Below are positions 9,513 through 17,174 of a DNA stretch of 64,000 nt, piece after piece; the first letter of the stretch is position 1, and every line of letters begins with the position of its first letter. This DNA comes from Pseudomonadota bacterium (lineage in GTDB: Bacteria; Pseudomonadota; Alphaproteobacteria; Rhizobiales; Devosiaceae), in NCBI GenBank assembly GCA_023391095.1, contig JAEWBN010000014.1, positions 1 to 64,000 on the forward strand, given 5' to 3'. The notes below the pieces were generated by a model. The model was not told the origin of the DNA and ran no database searches. It saw only the letters and a list, made by a program, of their open reading frames with translations. Both the position numbers and the translations under genes were made by a program.

Positions 9513-10046
9513 ATGAGCAGAGACGTTCAAGAGCGCGAAAGCGAGTTCGTCGATCGCCTGGTCCACATCAACCGTGTGGCCAAAGTTGTGAAGGGCGGCC
9601 GTCGCTTCGGTTTCGCGGCACTCGTCGTCGTTGGTGACCAGAAGGGTCGCGTCGGTTTCGGTCACGGCAAGGCCCGTGAAGTTCCCGAGGCAATCCGCAA
9701 GGCCACCGAGCAGGCCAAGCGCCAGATGATCCGCGTGCCGCTGCGCGATGCCCGTACGCTTCACCACGATGTCACCGGCCGCCACGGCGCCGGCAAGGTC
9801 ATCCTGCGTGCCGCCGTTCCGGGTACCGGCATCATCGCCGGTGGTCCGATGCGCGCCGTGTTCGAAACGCTTGGCATCAACGATATCGTTGCCAAGTCGC
9901 AGGGCACTGCAAACCCCTACAACATGGTTCGCGCCACCTTCGACGCGCTCAAGCGCGTTGACAGCCCCCGTTCGGTGGCTGCCCGTCGCGGCCTCAAGGT
10001 TTCTGAACTCCAGGCTCGCCGCGGCGAGGCTGCAGTTGAAGCCTGA
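9513..10046 (+). CDS. rpsE: 30S ribosomal protein S5
   Basis: S5 affects decoding accuracy and mRNA unwinding. The 177-residue product holds the double-stranded-RNA-binding-like domain (VAKVVKGGRRFGFAALVVVG, GHGKAREVPEAIRKA) and the C-terminal domain with VFETLGINDIVAKS. Length and neighbours are standard. Confidence 0.99.
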   Translation: MSRDVQERESEFVDRLVHINRVAKVVKGGRRFGFAALVVVGDQKGRVGFGHGKAREVPEAIRKATEQAKRQMIRVPLRDARTLHHDVTGRHGAGKVILRAAVPGTGIIAGGPMRAVFETLGINDIVAKSQGTANPYNMVRATFDALKRVDSPRSVAARRGLKVSELQARRGEAAVEA

Positions 10047-10068
10047 TTGAGAGGCTCGGAGAAGTCCA

Positions 10069-10257
10069 ATGGCTGAAAAGAAGACCATCGTCGTGCAGCA
10101 GGTCGGTTCGCCGATCCGCCGCGAAAAGAGCCAGCGCGCGACCCTGATCGGGCTCGGGCTCAACAAGATGAACAAGCAGCGTGAGCTGGTTGATACGCCC
10201 GAAGTTCGCGGCATGATCAACAAGATCCCGCACCTCGTCCGCGTCGTCGGCGAGTAA
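10069..10257 (+). CDS. rpmD: 50S ribosomal protein L30
   Basis: L30 is a small peripheral 50S protein. The 62-residue product shows the family pattern QVGSPIRREKSQRATLIGLG and ends MINKIPHLVRVV. It lies between rpsE and rplO, as in most bacteria. Confidence 0.98.
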   Translation: MAEKKTIVVQQVGSPIRREKSQRATLIGLGLNKMNKQRELVDTPEVRGMINKIPHLVRVVGE

Positions 10258-10270
10258 GGGAGTTAGACCC

Positions 10271-10771
10271 ATGACCCGTTTGAACGAACTTCGTGACAAT
10301 CCCGGCGCCAACAAGGTCCGCGTCCGCATCGGCCGCGGTATCGGCTCGGGTGTTGGCAAGACCGGTGGCCGTGGTGGCAAGGGCCAGACGGCTCGCGCCG
10401 GTGTCGCCATCAATGGCTTTGAAGGCGGCCAGATGCCCCTTCACATGCGTATGCCGAAGCGCGGCTTCAACGCTTGGAATCCGAAGGATTTCAACGAAGT
10501 GCGCATCGACCGCATCCAGGCCTACATCGACAGCGGCAAGCTGGACATCAAGGGCGTCGTTGACTCCGCGGCTCTCGTTGCTGCTGGCGTCATCCGTCGT
10601 CCCAAGGATGGCGTGCGCCTGATCGGTTCGGAAGGCTTCACCGCCAAGAAGGTGACCTTCAAGGTTGACTACGCGACCAAGGGCGCGGCAGCGGCTATCG
10701 AAGCTGCTGGCGGCAAGCTGGACATCATCCCGGTCAAGGAGACCTGGAAGAAGGCCCCGTACGCCAAGTAA
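10271..10771 (+). CDS. rplO: 50S ribosomal protein L15
   Basis: L15 is a late-assembly 50S protein. The 166-residue product has the glycine- and arginine-rich N-terminal extension (RIGRGIGSGVGKTGGRGGKG) and the globular domain with RMPKRGFNAWNPKDFNEV. It is followed by a strong hairpin before secY. Confidence 0.98.
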   Translation: MTRLNELRDNPGANKVRVRIGRGIGSGVGKTGGRGGKGQTARAGVAINGFEGGQMPLHMRMPKRGFNAWNPKDFNEVRIDRIQAYIDSGKLDIKGVVDSAALVAAGVIRRPKDGVRLIGSEGFTAKKVTFKVDYATKGAAAAIEAAGGKLDIIPVKETWKKAPYAK

Positions 10772-10784
10772 TTGATTTGGCAGG

Positions 10785-10816
10785 ACGCACCCGGCTCTGG
10801 CCGGGTGCGTTCTTTT
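10785..10816 (+). terminator. Hairpin with T-run between rplO and secY
   Basis: A perfect 10-bp stem (10785-10794 with 10801-10810) has a six-base loop and is followed by TTCTTTT. It looks like an intrinsic terminator. The gap to secY is 133 bp, so secY-adk may have their own promoter or depend on readthrough. Confidence 0.75.
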
Positions 10817-10904
10817 GGTTTGTTGCGTCCGGCAGGCACATATCCCATATATGCGGCTCCCGGCGCTCCGAGCGCACCTGGCATCCAAGCCGTAGGAGCG
10901 GTAT

Positions 10905-12242
10905 ATGGCGTCCGCAGCAGAACAGCTCGCACGTAATCTGAGTTTCTCCACATTCGCCAAGGCGAAAGCCCTGCAGCAGCGCATCTGGTTCACACTGGGC
11001 GCGCTGCTTGTCTATCGTCTGGGCACCTATATTCCTCTGCCGGGGATCGATCCCGATGCTTTTCGCGCGACGTTTGAACAGTCGCAGCAGGGCATCATCG
11101 GCATGTTCAACATGTTCGCCGGTGGCGCTGTCGAGCGCATGGCGATCTTTGCGCTGAACCTTATTCCCTACATTACCGCTTCGATTGTGGTGCAGGTGGT
11201 TTCGACCGCGTCGCCGCGTCTTGAGGCGCTGAAGAAGGAAGGCGAGGCCGGTCGTCGCAAGATGAACCAGTACACGCGGTATCTGGCCGTGTTGTTCTGC
11301 GCCATCCAGGCCTATGGCATTGCCGTCGGTCTCGAGGGCAGCCAGGGCGTCGTGCTCAATCCGGGTTGGTTCTTCCGTATTTCCACCGTGATCACGCTGG
11401 TTGGCGGCACCATGTTCCTGATGTGGCTCGGCGAGCAGATCACGGCGCGCGGCGTTGGCAACGGTATCTCGCTCATCATTTTCGCCGGTATCGTCGCGAA
11501 CCTGCCGGCGACCATTGCGCAGACGCTGGAACTGGCGCGTACCGGGGCTATCCCTGGCTTCGCCGGGCTTGGCATGCTCGTGCTCGCCCTCATCGTGATT
11601 GCTGTCATCGTGTTCTTTGAACGCGCCCAGCGCCGGCTGCTGATCCAGTATCCTAAGCGCCAGGTTGGCAACAAGATGTTCCAGGGTGACACGTCCCACC
11701 TGCCGCTCAAGCTGAACACGTCGGGCGTTATCCCGGTGATCTTCGGCTCCTCGCTTCTGCTGCTGCCTGCGACGATCGCGTCGTTTGCCGCGCAGGGCGA
11801 TGCTCCGGGCTGGCTGACGACGATCACGGCGCTGTTGGGCCGTGGCCAGCCGCTATATCTGGCGCTCTTTGCCTTCTTCATCATCTTCTTTGCGTTCTTC
11901 TACACCGCGATCGTGTTCAACCCGACCGAGACCGCTGACAATCTCAAGCGTTCGGGCGGCTTCATTCCGGGCATCCGGCCTGGTGAGCGCACGGCCCAGC
12001 ACATCGACTATGTGCTGACCCGCATCACGGTTGTGGGCGCTCTCTACCTCACGGTGGTGGCCCTGATTCCGGAAGTGATGTTCAGCCAGCTAGCGGTCAG
12101 CCAGTTCATCGGCGGCACGTCGCTGCTGATTATGGTGACCGTGACGCTGGATACGATCACGCAAGTTCAGAGCCACCTGGTGGCGCAGCAATATGAAGGA
12201 CTGCTCAAGAAGTCCCGTCTTGGAGGAGGCAAGCGTCGATGA
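10905..12242 (+). CDS. secY: Preprotein translocase subunit SecY
   Basis: SecY is the channel subunit of the SecYEG translocon in the inner membrane. The 445-residue protein has the usual hydrophobic segments and conserved features: RLGTYIPLPGID after TM1, GGAVERMAIFALNLIPYI near TM2, and a cytoplasmic C-terminus ending RLGGGKRR. It starts 89 bp after the rplO hairpin and overlaps adk by four bases. Confidence 0.99.
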   Translation: MASAAEQLARNLSFSTFAKAKALQQRIWFTLGALLVYRLGTYIPLPGIDPDAFRATFEQSQQGIIGMFNMFAGGAVERMAIFALNLIPYITASIVVQVVSTASPRLEALKKEGEAGRRKMNQYTRYLAVLFCAIQAYGIAVGLEGSQGVVLNPGWFFRISTVITLVGGTMFLMWLGEQITARGVGNGISLIIFAGIVANLPATIAQTLELARTGAIPGFAGLGMLVLALIVIAVIVFFERAQRRLLIQYPKRQVGNKMFQGDTSHLPLKLNTSGVIPVIFGSSLLLLPATIASFAAQGDAPGWLTTITALLGRGQPLYLALFAFFIIFFAFFYTAIVFNPTETADNLKRSGGFIPGIRPGERTAQHIDYVLTRITVVGALYLTVVALIPEVMFSQLAVSQFIGGTSLLIMVTVTLDTITQVQSHLVAQQYEGLLKKSRLGGGKRR

Positions 12243-12808
12243 GGTTGATCCTGTTGGGACCGCCGGGGGCGGGGAAGGGTACCCAAGCCAAGATCCTGGT
12301 CGAAAGCTACGGCATTCCCCAGTTATCGACCGGCGACATTCTTCGCTCGGCAATCGCCGCACAGACCCCTCTCGGGCTTGAGGCAAAGGCGATTGTGGAT
12401 CGGGGCGACCTCGTGTCCGACGCGATCGTCAATGGAATCGTCTCGGACCGGCTCGATGCGGATGACTGCAAGCCAGGGTTCATCCTTGACGGCTTTCCGC
12501 GGACCATCGCCCAGGCCGAGGCTCTGGACGGCATGCTTGCCGAGAAGGGCATTGCGCTGGACGCGGTTATCGAGATCAAGGCGGAAGCCGATGAGCTCGT
12601 GAAGCGGGTCATCAACCGCGCCAAGGAATCGGGCGGCGCGCGGGCGGACGACAATGAGGAAGTGCTGCGCAAGCGCCTCGGTGTCTATGCCGAACAGACC
12701 GCTCCGCTGGTGACCTATTATACGGCCAAGGGTCTTCTCAAGGCCGTGGACGGTATGGCGCCGGTGGAAGAAGTGACCGGAGCGATCAAGTCGGCCCTGG
12801 GCCGTTAG
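12239..12808 (+). CDS. adk: Adenylate kinase, short form
   Basis: Adenylate kinase interconverts ATP, AMP and ADP. The P-loop is GPPGAGKGT at residues 7-15, followed by STGDILR (AMP site) and DGFPRT. At 189 residues it is the short form: the long zinc-type LID domain is replaced by a short segment around KESGGARADDNEE. It overlaps secY by ATGA, the common alphaproteobacterial pairing. Confidence 0.98.
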   Translation: MRLILLGPPGAGKGTQAKILVESYGIPQLSTGDILRSAIAAQTPLGLEAKAIVDRGDLVSDAIVNGIVSDRLDADDCKPGFILDGFPRTIAQAEALDGMLAEKGIALDAVIEIKAEADELVKRVINRAKESGGARADDNEEVLRKRLGVYAEQTAPLVTYYTAKGLLKAVDGMAPVEEVTGAIKSALGR

Positions 12809-12828
12809 TTTCGGCCGGGCAGGGACTG

Positions 12829-12857
12829 TTGACTCTGACCGGGCTTATCCTTAAAGA
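12829..12857 (+). promoter_or_regulatory. Candidate sigma-70 promoter for rpsM-rpsK-rpoA-rplQ
   Basis: TTGACT (12829-12834) is separated by 17 bases from TAAAGA (12852-12857), within the 176-bp gap between adk and rpsM. The -35 is close to consensus and the -10 is weak. This would separate the alpha operon from secY-adk. It is inferred from sequence only. Confidence 0.4.
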
Positions 12858-12984
12858 ACCGCACCAGTCTCATGGATTATGTGGGCTGGATTCGGTTCTC
12901 CCTTAAGTTGGGGGTCGAAATCCGGTCCCTTGTTGTTTAAAGGCACCCGCCGCGATGGCGCGTGTTGAATGAAGGAGAGCAGAC

Positions 12985-13353
12985 GTGGCTCGTATTGCTG
13001 GCGTCAATATCCCGACGAATAAGCGCGTGGTGATCGCGCTGCAGTATATTCACGGGATCGGCGACAAGTTCGCCAAGGATATCACCGAGAAGGTCGGCAT
13101 TCCGGCCGAGCGCCGCGTCAACGAGCTGACCGACGCCGAGGTCATCCAGATCCGTGAAACCATCGACCGCGACTACGTCGTGGAAGGCGATCTTCGTCGT
13201 AACGTTGCGATGAACATCAAGCGCCTGATGGACCTGGGTAACTACCGTGGCCTGCGTCACCGTCGTGGCCTGCCGGTCCGCGGTCAGCGCACCCACACCA
13301 ATGCTCGTACCCGCAAGGGTCCGGCAAAGCCGATCGCCGGCAAGAAGAAGTAA
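12985..13353 (+). CDS. rpsM: 30S ribosomal protein S13
   Basis: S13 in the 30S head makes intersubunit bridge contacts. The 122-residue product starts with GTG after GAAGGAGAG and reads MARIAGVNIPTNKRV. The C-terminal RGQRTHTNARTRKGPAK tail is characteristic. Confidence 0.99.
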   Translation: MARIAGVNIPTNKRVVIALQYIHGIGDKFAKDITEKVGIPAERRVNELTDAEVIQIRETIDRDYVVEGDLRRNVAMNIKRLMDLGNYRGLRHRRGLPVRGQRTHTNARTRKGPAKPIAGKKK

Positions 13354-13354
13354 T

Positions 13355-13383
13355 TCCGCGCCCGCTGAGCGGGCCGGTTTTTT
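13355..13383 (+). terminator. Hairpin with T-run between rpsM and rpsK
   Basis: CCCGC and GCGGG (13361-13365 and 13369-13373) form a short hairpin, extended by flanking G-C pairs, followed by GGTTTTTT. The next gene, rpsK, starts 121 bp further on in the same operon, so this may be a partial terminator or attenuator. Confidence 0.55.
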
Positions 13384-13503
13384 GGATTGGAAGAGGCGGG
13401 GCAAGTATTTTGGTGCTCATCAAGGGCGCTGGAAACTTGAACCGCTTGTTCCGTGGTGGAGCTGCTGGAACTACGGCAGCGCCGATATCCCTAGAGGACC
13501 TTT

Positions 13504-13896
13504 ATGGCTAAGACTGAAGTCGCGCGCGTCCGTCGCAAAGAGCGCAAGAACATCACCTCCGGCGTTGCTCACGTGAACGCCTCCTTCAACAACACGATGA
13601 TCACCATCGCCGATATGCAGGGCAACACGATCTCGTGGTCGTCCTCGGGCGTGATGGGTTTCAAGGGCTCGCGCAAGTCGACCCCGTACGCTGCCCAGGT
13701 CGCTGCTGAAGATGCGGCCAAGAAGGCCCAGGAACACGGAATGAAGACCCTTGAGGTCGAAGTGCGCGGTCCGGGTTCGGGTCGTGAATCGGCTCTGCGT
13801 GCCCTTCAGGCTGCCGGTTTCAACGTCACCTCCATCCGCGACGTGACCTCGATCCCGCACAATGGCTGCCGTCCGCGCAAGCGGCGCCGCGTCTAA
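13504..13896 (+). CDS. rpsK: 30S ribosomal protein S11
   Basis: S11 forms the platform of the 30S subunit near the mRNA exit. The 130-residue product contains GVAHVNASFNNTMITI and ends with the conserved VTSIPHNGCRPRKRRRV tail. It starts after AGAGGACCTTT. Confidence 0.99.
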   Translation: MAKTEVARVRRKERKNITSGVAHVNASFNNTMITIADMQGNTISWSSSGVMGFKGSRKSTPYAAQVAAEDAAKKAQEHGMKTLEVEVRGPGSGRESALRALQAAGFNVTSIRDVTSIPHNGCRPRKRRRV

Positions 13897-13912
13897 CAAG
13901 ACCACTTGGTAT

Positions 13913-13939
13913 GCTCCCGGCCGATTGAATGGGTCGGGA
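13913..13939 (+). terminator. Hairpin between rpsK and rpoA
   Basis: CTCCCGgcc (13913 onward) is complementary to ggtCGGGAG (ending 13939), forming a hairpin in the 102-bp gap before rpoA. There is no clear T-run (TCCTATTGTG follows), so it is more likely an mRNA-processing or pausing structure than a terminator. Confidence 0.4.
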
Positions 13940-13998
13940 GTCCTATTGTGTTTGCGGCGGTGCGGTCCTCGGGGCCGCGATTTTGAAAGGACAATACC

Positions 13999-15018
13999 GT
14001 GACGATCCAGAGGAACTGGCAGGAACTGATCAAGCCGACCAAACTGGACATTGTTTCGGGCAGCGACAACGCGCGCGTGGCTTCGGTTGTTGCCGAACCG
14101 CTTGAGCGCGGTTACGGGCTTACCCTTGGTAATGCCCTGCGTCGCGTGCTGCTGTCGTCGCTTCAGGGCGCGGCAGTGACGGCAATCCAGATCGACGGCA
14201 TTCTGCATGAATTCTCGTCGCTTCCTGGCGTGCGTGAGGACATCACCGACCTCGTGCTCAACGTCAAGGAAATCGCCCTCAAGATGGGCGGCGAAGGTCC
14301 CAAGCGTCTGACCCTGTCCAAGCAGGGCCCCGGCGCCGTGACGGCTGGCGACATCAAGGTCTCCGGCGATATCGAAGTTCTGAACCCCGAACTGGTCATC
14401 TGCCACCTCGACGATGGTGCAGAGATCAACATCGAGTTCACGGTCAATACCGGCAAGGGCTATGTCCCTGCCGAGAAGAACCGTCCGGAAGATGCTCCGA
14501 TTGGCTATATCCCGGTCGACGCCCTGTTCTCGCCAGTTCGCCGCGTGAGCTACAAGGTCGATGCGACCCGTGCAGGTGAAAGCCTGGACAAGGACAAGCT
14601 GACGCTTTCGGTCGAAACCAATGGCGCGCTGTCGCCCGAAGATGCCGTGGCTTTTGCCGCGCGTATCCTTCAGGACCAGCTTTCGGTCTTCGTCAACTTC
14701 GAAGAGCCCAGCAAGGAAAAGGCCCAGGATTCGGTTCCCGAACTGGCCTTCAATCCGGCTCTGCTCAAGAAGGTGGACGAGCTCGAGCTGTCCGTGCGTT
14801 CGGCCAACTGCCTCAAGAACGACAACATCGTCTATATCGGCGACCTTATCCAGAAGACGGAAGCCGAGATGCTGCGGACGCCGAACTTCGGCCGCAAGTC
14901 GCTCAATGAAATCAAGGAAGTCCTGGCACAGATGGGGCTTCATCTCGGAATGGACGTCAACAACTGGCCGCCCGAGAACATCGATGACCTCGCCAAGCGC
15001 TACGAAGATCATTACTGA
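13999..15018 (+). CDS. rpoA: RNA polymerase alpha subunit
   Basis: RpoA dimerises to nucleate RNA polymerase assembly, and its C-terminal domain contacts UP elements and activators. The 339-residue product starts at GTG 13999 after GAAAGGA. The N-terminal domain includes GYGLTLGNALRRVLLSS. The C-terminal domain includes LELSVRSANCLKNDNI and TPNFGRKSLNEIKE. Position in the alpha operon is standard. Confidence 0.99.
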   Translation: MTIQRNWQELIKPTKLDIVSGSDNARVASVVAEPLERGYGLTLGNALRRVLLSSLQGAAVTAIQIDGILHEFSSLPGVREDITDLVLNVKEIALKMGGEGPKRLTLSKQGPGAVTAGDIKVSGDIEVLNPELVICHLDDGAEINIEFTVNTGKGYVPAEKNRPEDAPIGYIPVDALFSPVRRVSYKVDATRAGESLDKDKLTLSVETNGALSPEDAVAFAARILQDQLSVFVNFEEPSKEKAQDSVPELAFNPALLKKVDELELSVRSANCLKNDNIVYIGDLIQKTEAEMLRTPNFGRKSLNEIKEVLAQMGLHLGMDVNNWPPENIDDLAKRYEDHY

Positions 15019-15050
15019 TCCGGCGCTGCCAAGATTTTAGGAGATAACCC

Positions 15051-15473
15051 ATGCGCCACGCATCTCGAGGCCGCAAATTCAGCCGGACTTCATCGCACCG
15101 CAAGGCGATGTTTGCCAATATGTCCGCTGCGCTGATCAAGCACGAACAGATTGTCACCACCCTTCCCAAGGCCAAGGACCTGCGTCCGATCGTCGAGAAG
15201 CTCATCACCCTCGGTAAGCGCGGCGATCTGCATGCCCGCCGCCAGGCCATCGCGCAGATCCGCGATGAAGCCCAGGTTGCCAAGCTCTTCGCAGTGCTTG
15301 GCCCGCGCTATGCCGAACGCCAGGGCGGTTACATCCGCATCCTGAAGGCCGGTTTCCGCTATGGCGACAACGCCCCGCTGGCCGTGATCGAGTTCGTTGA
15401 CCGCGACGTCAATGCCAAGGGTCAGGACTCCGGTCCGACCTTCACCCAGGACGACGAAGCCGAAGCGGCATAA
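15051..15473 (+). CDS. rplQ: 50S ribosomal protein L17
   Basis: L17 is the last gene of the ribosomal cluster. The 140-residue product begins MRHASRGRKFSRTSSHRKAM and includes AEQI-like KHEQIVTTLPKAKDLRP. The acidic C-terminal extension (TFTQDDEAEAA) is common in alphaproteobacteria. A strong terminator follows. Confidence 0.99.
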   Translation: MRHASRGRKFSRTSSHRKAMFANMSAALIKHEQIVTTLPKAKDLRPIVEKLITLGKRGDLHARRQAIAQIRDEAQVAKLFAVLGPRYAERQGGYIRILKAGFRYGDNAPLAVIEFVDRDVNAKGQDSGPTFTQDDEAEAA

Positions 15474-15495
15474 GTCTTGCGGTAATTGCCTTTCA

Positions 15496-15530
15496 GGGCG
15501 GTCACGGTTCTCCGTGGCCGCCCTTTTTGT
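15496..15530 (+). terminator. Intrinsic terminator after rplQ
   Basis: A 12-bp stem (15496-15507 with 15512-15523, one G-T pair) is followed by TTTTTGTTTT. This is the end of the ribosomal transcription unit. Confidence 0.9.
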
Positions 15531-15549
15531 TTTGGGGGTAGGGGCGAAC

Positions 15550-16581
15550 ATGCAGACCATTCTTGTCACCGGCGCGTCGGGCTTTGTGGCCAAGCATTTG
15601 ATCGTGCAGCTTCTGCAAGCCGGCTACGCCGTGCGCGGTACCGTACGTGGGCAGGGCAAGGTGCCGGGCATCTGGTCGGCTGTGTCAGCTTCGGCGCCTG
15701 GGCGAGAAGACAGGCTCACCCTCGTAGATGCTGACCTGCTTTCGGACGAAGGGTGGGCGGAGGCAATGAAAGGCGTCGATGCCGTCATGCATGTCGCGGC
15801 GGCCATTCTCGCCAGTGAGCCCAGGGATCCCGATGTGGTCATCAGGCCTGCGGTCGAAGGAACGGAGCGGGTCTTGCGTTTTGCACATGGTGCGGCGGTC
15901 AGGCGGGTGATCATGACCTCCTCCATAGCCACCGTAGGGTATGGACACGGACACGAGAGAGGCGTGCGGCGCTATACGGAGGCGGACTGCACCGACCTCG
16001 AGGGATTGCGTTGGAGCTGGGCCTATTGCATTGGGAAAACACGGGCCGAGCGCGCTGCCTGGGAATTTGCTCGAGCGCACGATATGGCGCTGACGACCAT
16101 CCATCCTGGTGCCATTCTCGGGCCGGCAACAGACAAAGACACCTCAATCTCGCTGGGTCTCGTGGCCGGGCTTTTGGATGGGTCTACGCCGGCAATGGCG
16201 CGCATTGGCTTTGCCATCAGCGATGTTCGGGATGTCGCAGCACTGCATCTGGCAGCACTGGAGAAGCGGGAGAGTGTCGGTCAGCGCTATCTCTGCACTG
16301 GGCCATACACCACCTTGGCGCAGGTGGCGGAGGTGCTGCGCCGGGCCTATCCTGATTATCCTGTGACCAGCCGCGTCATCCCGGATTGGTTGATCCGCGT
16401 GATTGCGGCACTGGGTGGTCCGACGAGACAGATCATCAACGATCTTGGAAACGAGAAACACTTCGATGGCAGCAAAGGCGAGGCTTTGCTCGGCCGGCCC
16501 TATCACAGTGTGGAAGAGGCTATTCTCAGCGCTGCGGAAAGTCTTATTTCGTTTGGCCTGCTCCGCGCCGAGGCAGGCTAA
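15550..16581 (+). CDS. Extended SDR / NAD-dependent epimerase-dehydratase family protein
   Basis: This 343-residue protein belongs to the extended short-chain dehydrogenase family, nearest in feel to dihydroflavonol/aldehyde reductases. The NAD(P)-binding motif TGASGFVAKHL lies at residues 7-17 and the catalytic pair is YCIGK (Y and K spaced by three). An AAILASEP segment replaces the usual NAAA-like strand. I chose the ATG at 15550; an open frame continues upstream into rplQ but that start would ignore the terminator. Its 3' end overlaps the convergent kinase gene by 38 bp. The substrate is unknown. Confidence 0.85.
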   Translation: MQTILVTGASGFVAKHLIVQLLQAGYAVRGTVRGQGKVPGIWSAVSASAPGREDRLTLVDADLLSDEGWAEAMKGVDAVMHVAAAILASEPRDPDVVIRPAVEGTERVLRFAHGAAVRRVIMTSSIATVGYGHGHERGVRRYTEADCTDLEGLRWSWAYCIGKTRAERAAWEFARAHDMALTTIHPGAILGPATDKDTSISLGLVAGLLDGSTPAMARIGFAISDVRDVAALHLAALEKRESVGQRYLCTGPYTTLAQVAEVLRRAYPDYPVTSRVIPDWLIRVIAALGGPTRQIINDLGNEKHFDGSKGEALLGRPYHSVEEAILSAAESLISFGLLRAEAG

Positions 16582-17107
16582 GTCCCCATTGCGCATAAAG
16601 GTGGTCGAGCTCGCCTTGGCTGCTCACAAAGACATGCGGAAGGCCGGAATTTGCGGCGACCTGGCGATACTTTCCAATCGAATGGCGGGTGTGCCACAGC
16701 CAGTGGAGCATCTTCCAGTTTAGACGGTCCGCGCCCCCTTCTAGCCCGCCAGCCCTTTGCGTCTGAAACAGGGTTCTGACGATGTAGCGTCGGTAGCGGG
16801 TCAGAAGAGTGTCGGTGAGGACAATGATCCCGGTCGCCCGCGCTACACGCTGTGGCATGACTCTGGAATAGGAGCCGTCCATGACCCACGCAGGCATGGC
16901 GATGGCCGCGTCGTGAAGGGCGGCAAAATCGTCATCTGGGCGTTCCTGTCAGTTGGTGCCCGGCAGGTGCCGCAACTGGTCCAGATGTATCGCCGGGATA
17001 TCGAGCCGCACCGACAAAGCCTGGGCCAGAGTGGACTTGCCCGAATTGGTCAGCCCCAGCACCATGATGCGTTTTCCAAGGGTCTCCAGGGGCGGCAGGG
17101 AGTGCAT
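16544..17107 (-). pseudogene. P-loop kinase (adenylate-kinase/FlaR-like) interrupted by an in-frame TGA
   Basis: Read on the minus strand from the ATG at 17107, the frame encodes a Walker A (GLTNSGKST), then HLDQLRHLPGTN, a TGA (codon 53, complement of 16949-16951), and continues QERPDDDF, MPAWVMDGSYSRVMPQR, and a further 100 residues to 16544. Homologues of this small nucleoside-kinase-like family normally have a Trp after PGTN, and TGG differs from TGA by one base. So this is a single nonsense change in an otherwise intact 187-codon gene. It may be a pseudogene, a sequencing error or a leaky stop (TGA followed by C). Without the stop it would be a cytoplasmic P-loop kinase of unknown substrate. 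Confidence 0.75.
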
Positions 17108-17119
17108 TGAGGTTCCTCC

Positions 17120-17153
17120 AAAAGCAGAGCCGCCCCGGCTTACCGGAGCGGCC
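17120..17153 (-). terminator. Terminator of the decarboxylase gene
   Basis: On the minus strand, GCCGC and GCGGC (17129-17133 and 17148-17152) close a hairpin with an inner CCGG/CCGG stem. It is followed on that strand by CTGCTTTTGG. It lies 20 bp downstream of the decarboxylase stop and ends just before the broken kinase start. Confidence 0.7.
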
Positions 17154-17174
17154 TCATAATCTCAGGAGCGCAGC

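Noticed and set aside
15397..15549. 51-residue N-terminal extension of the SDR protein
   Set aside because: It would start inside rplQ and run through its terminator. The Rossmann motif begins directly after the ATG at 15550.
16949..16951. TGA in the P-loop kinase as selenocysteine
   Set aside because: The family has Trp, not Cys, at this position, and I see no SECIS-like element directly after the codon.
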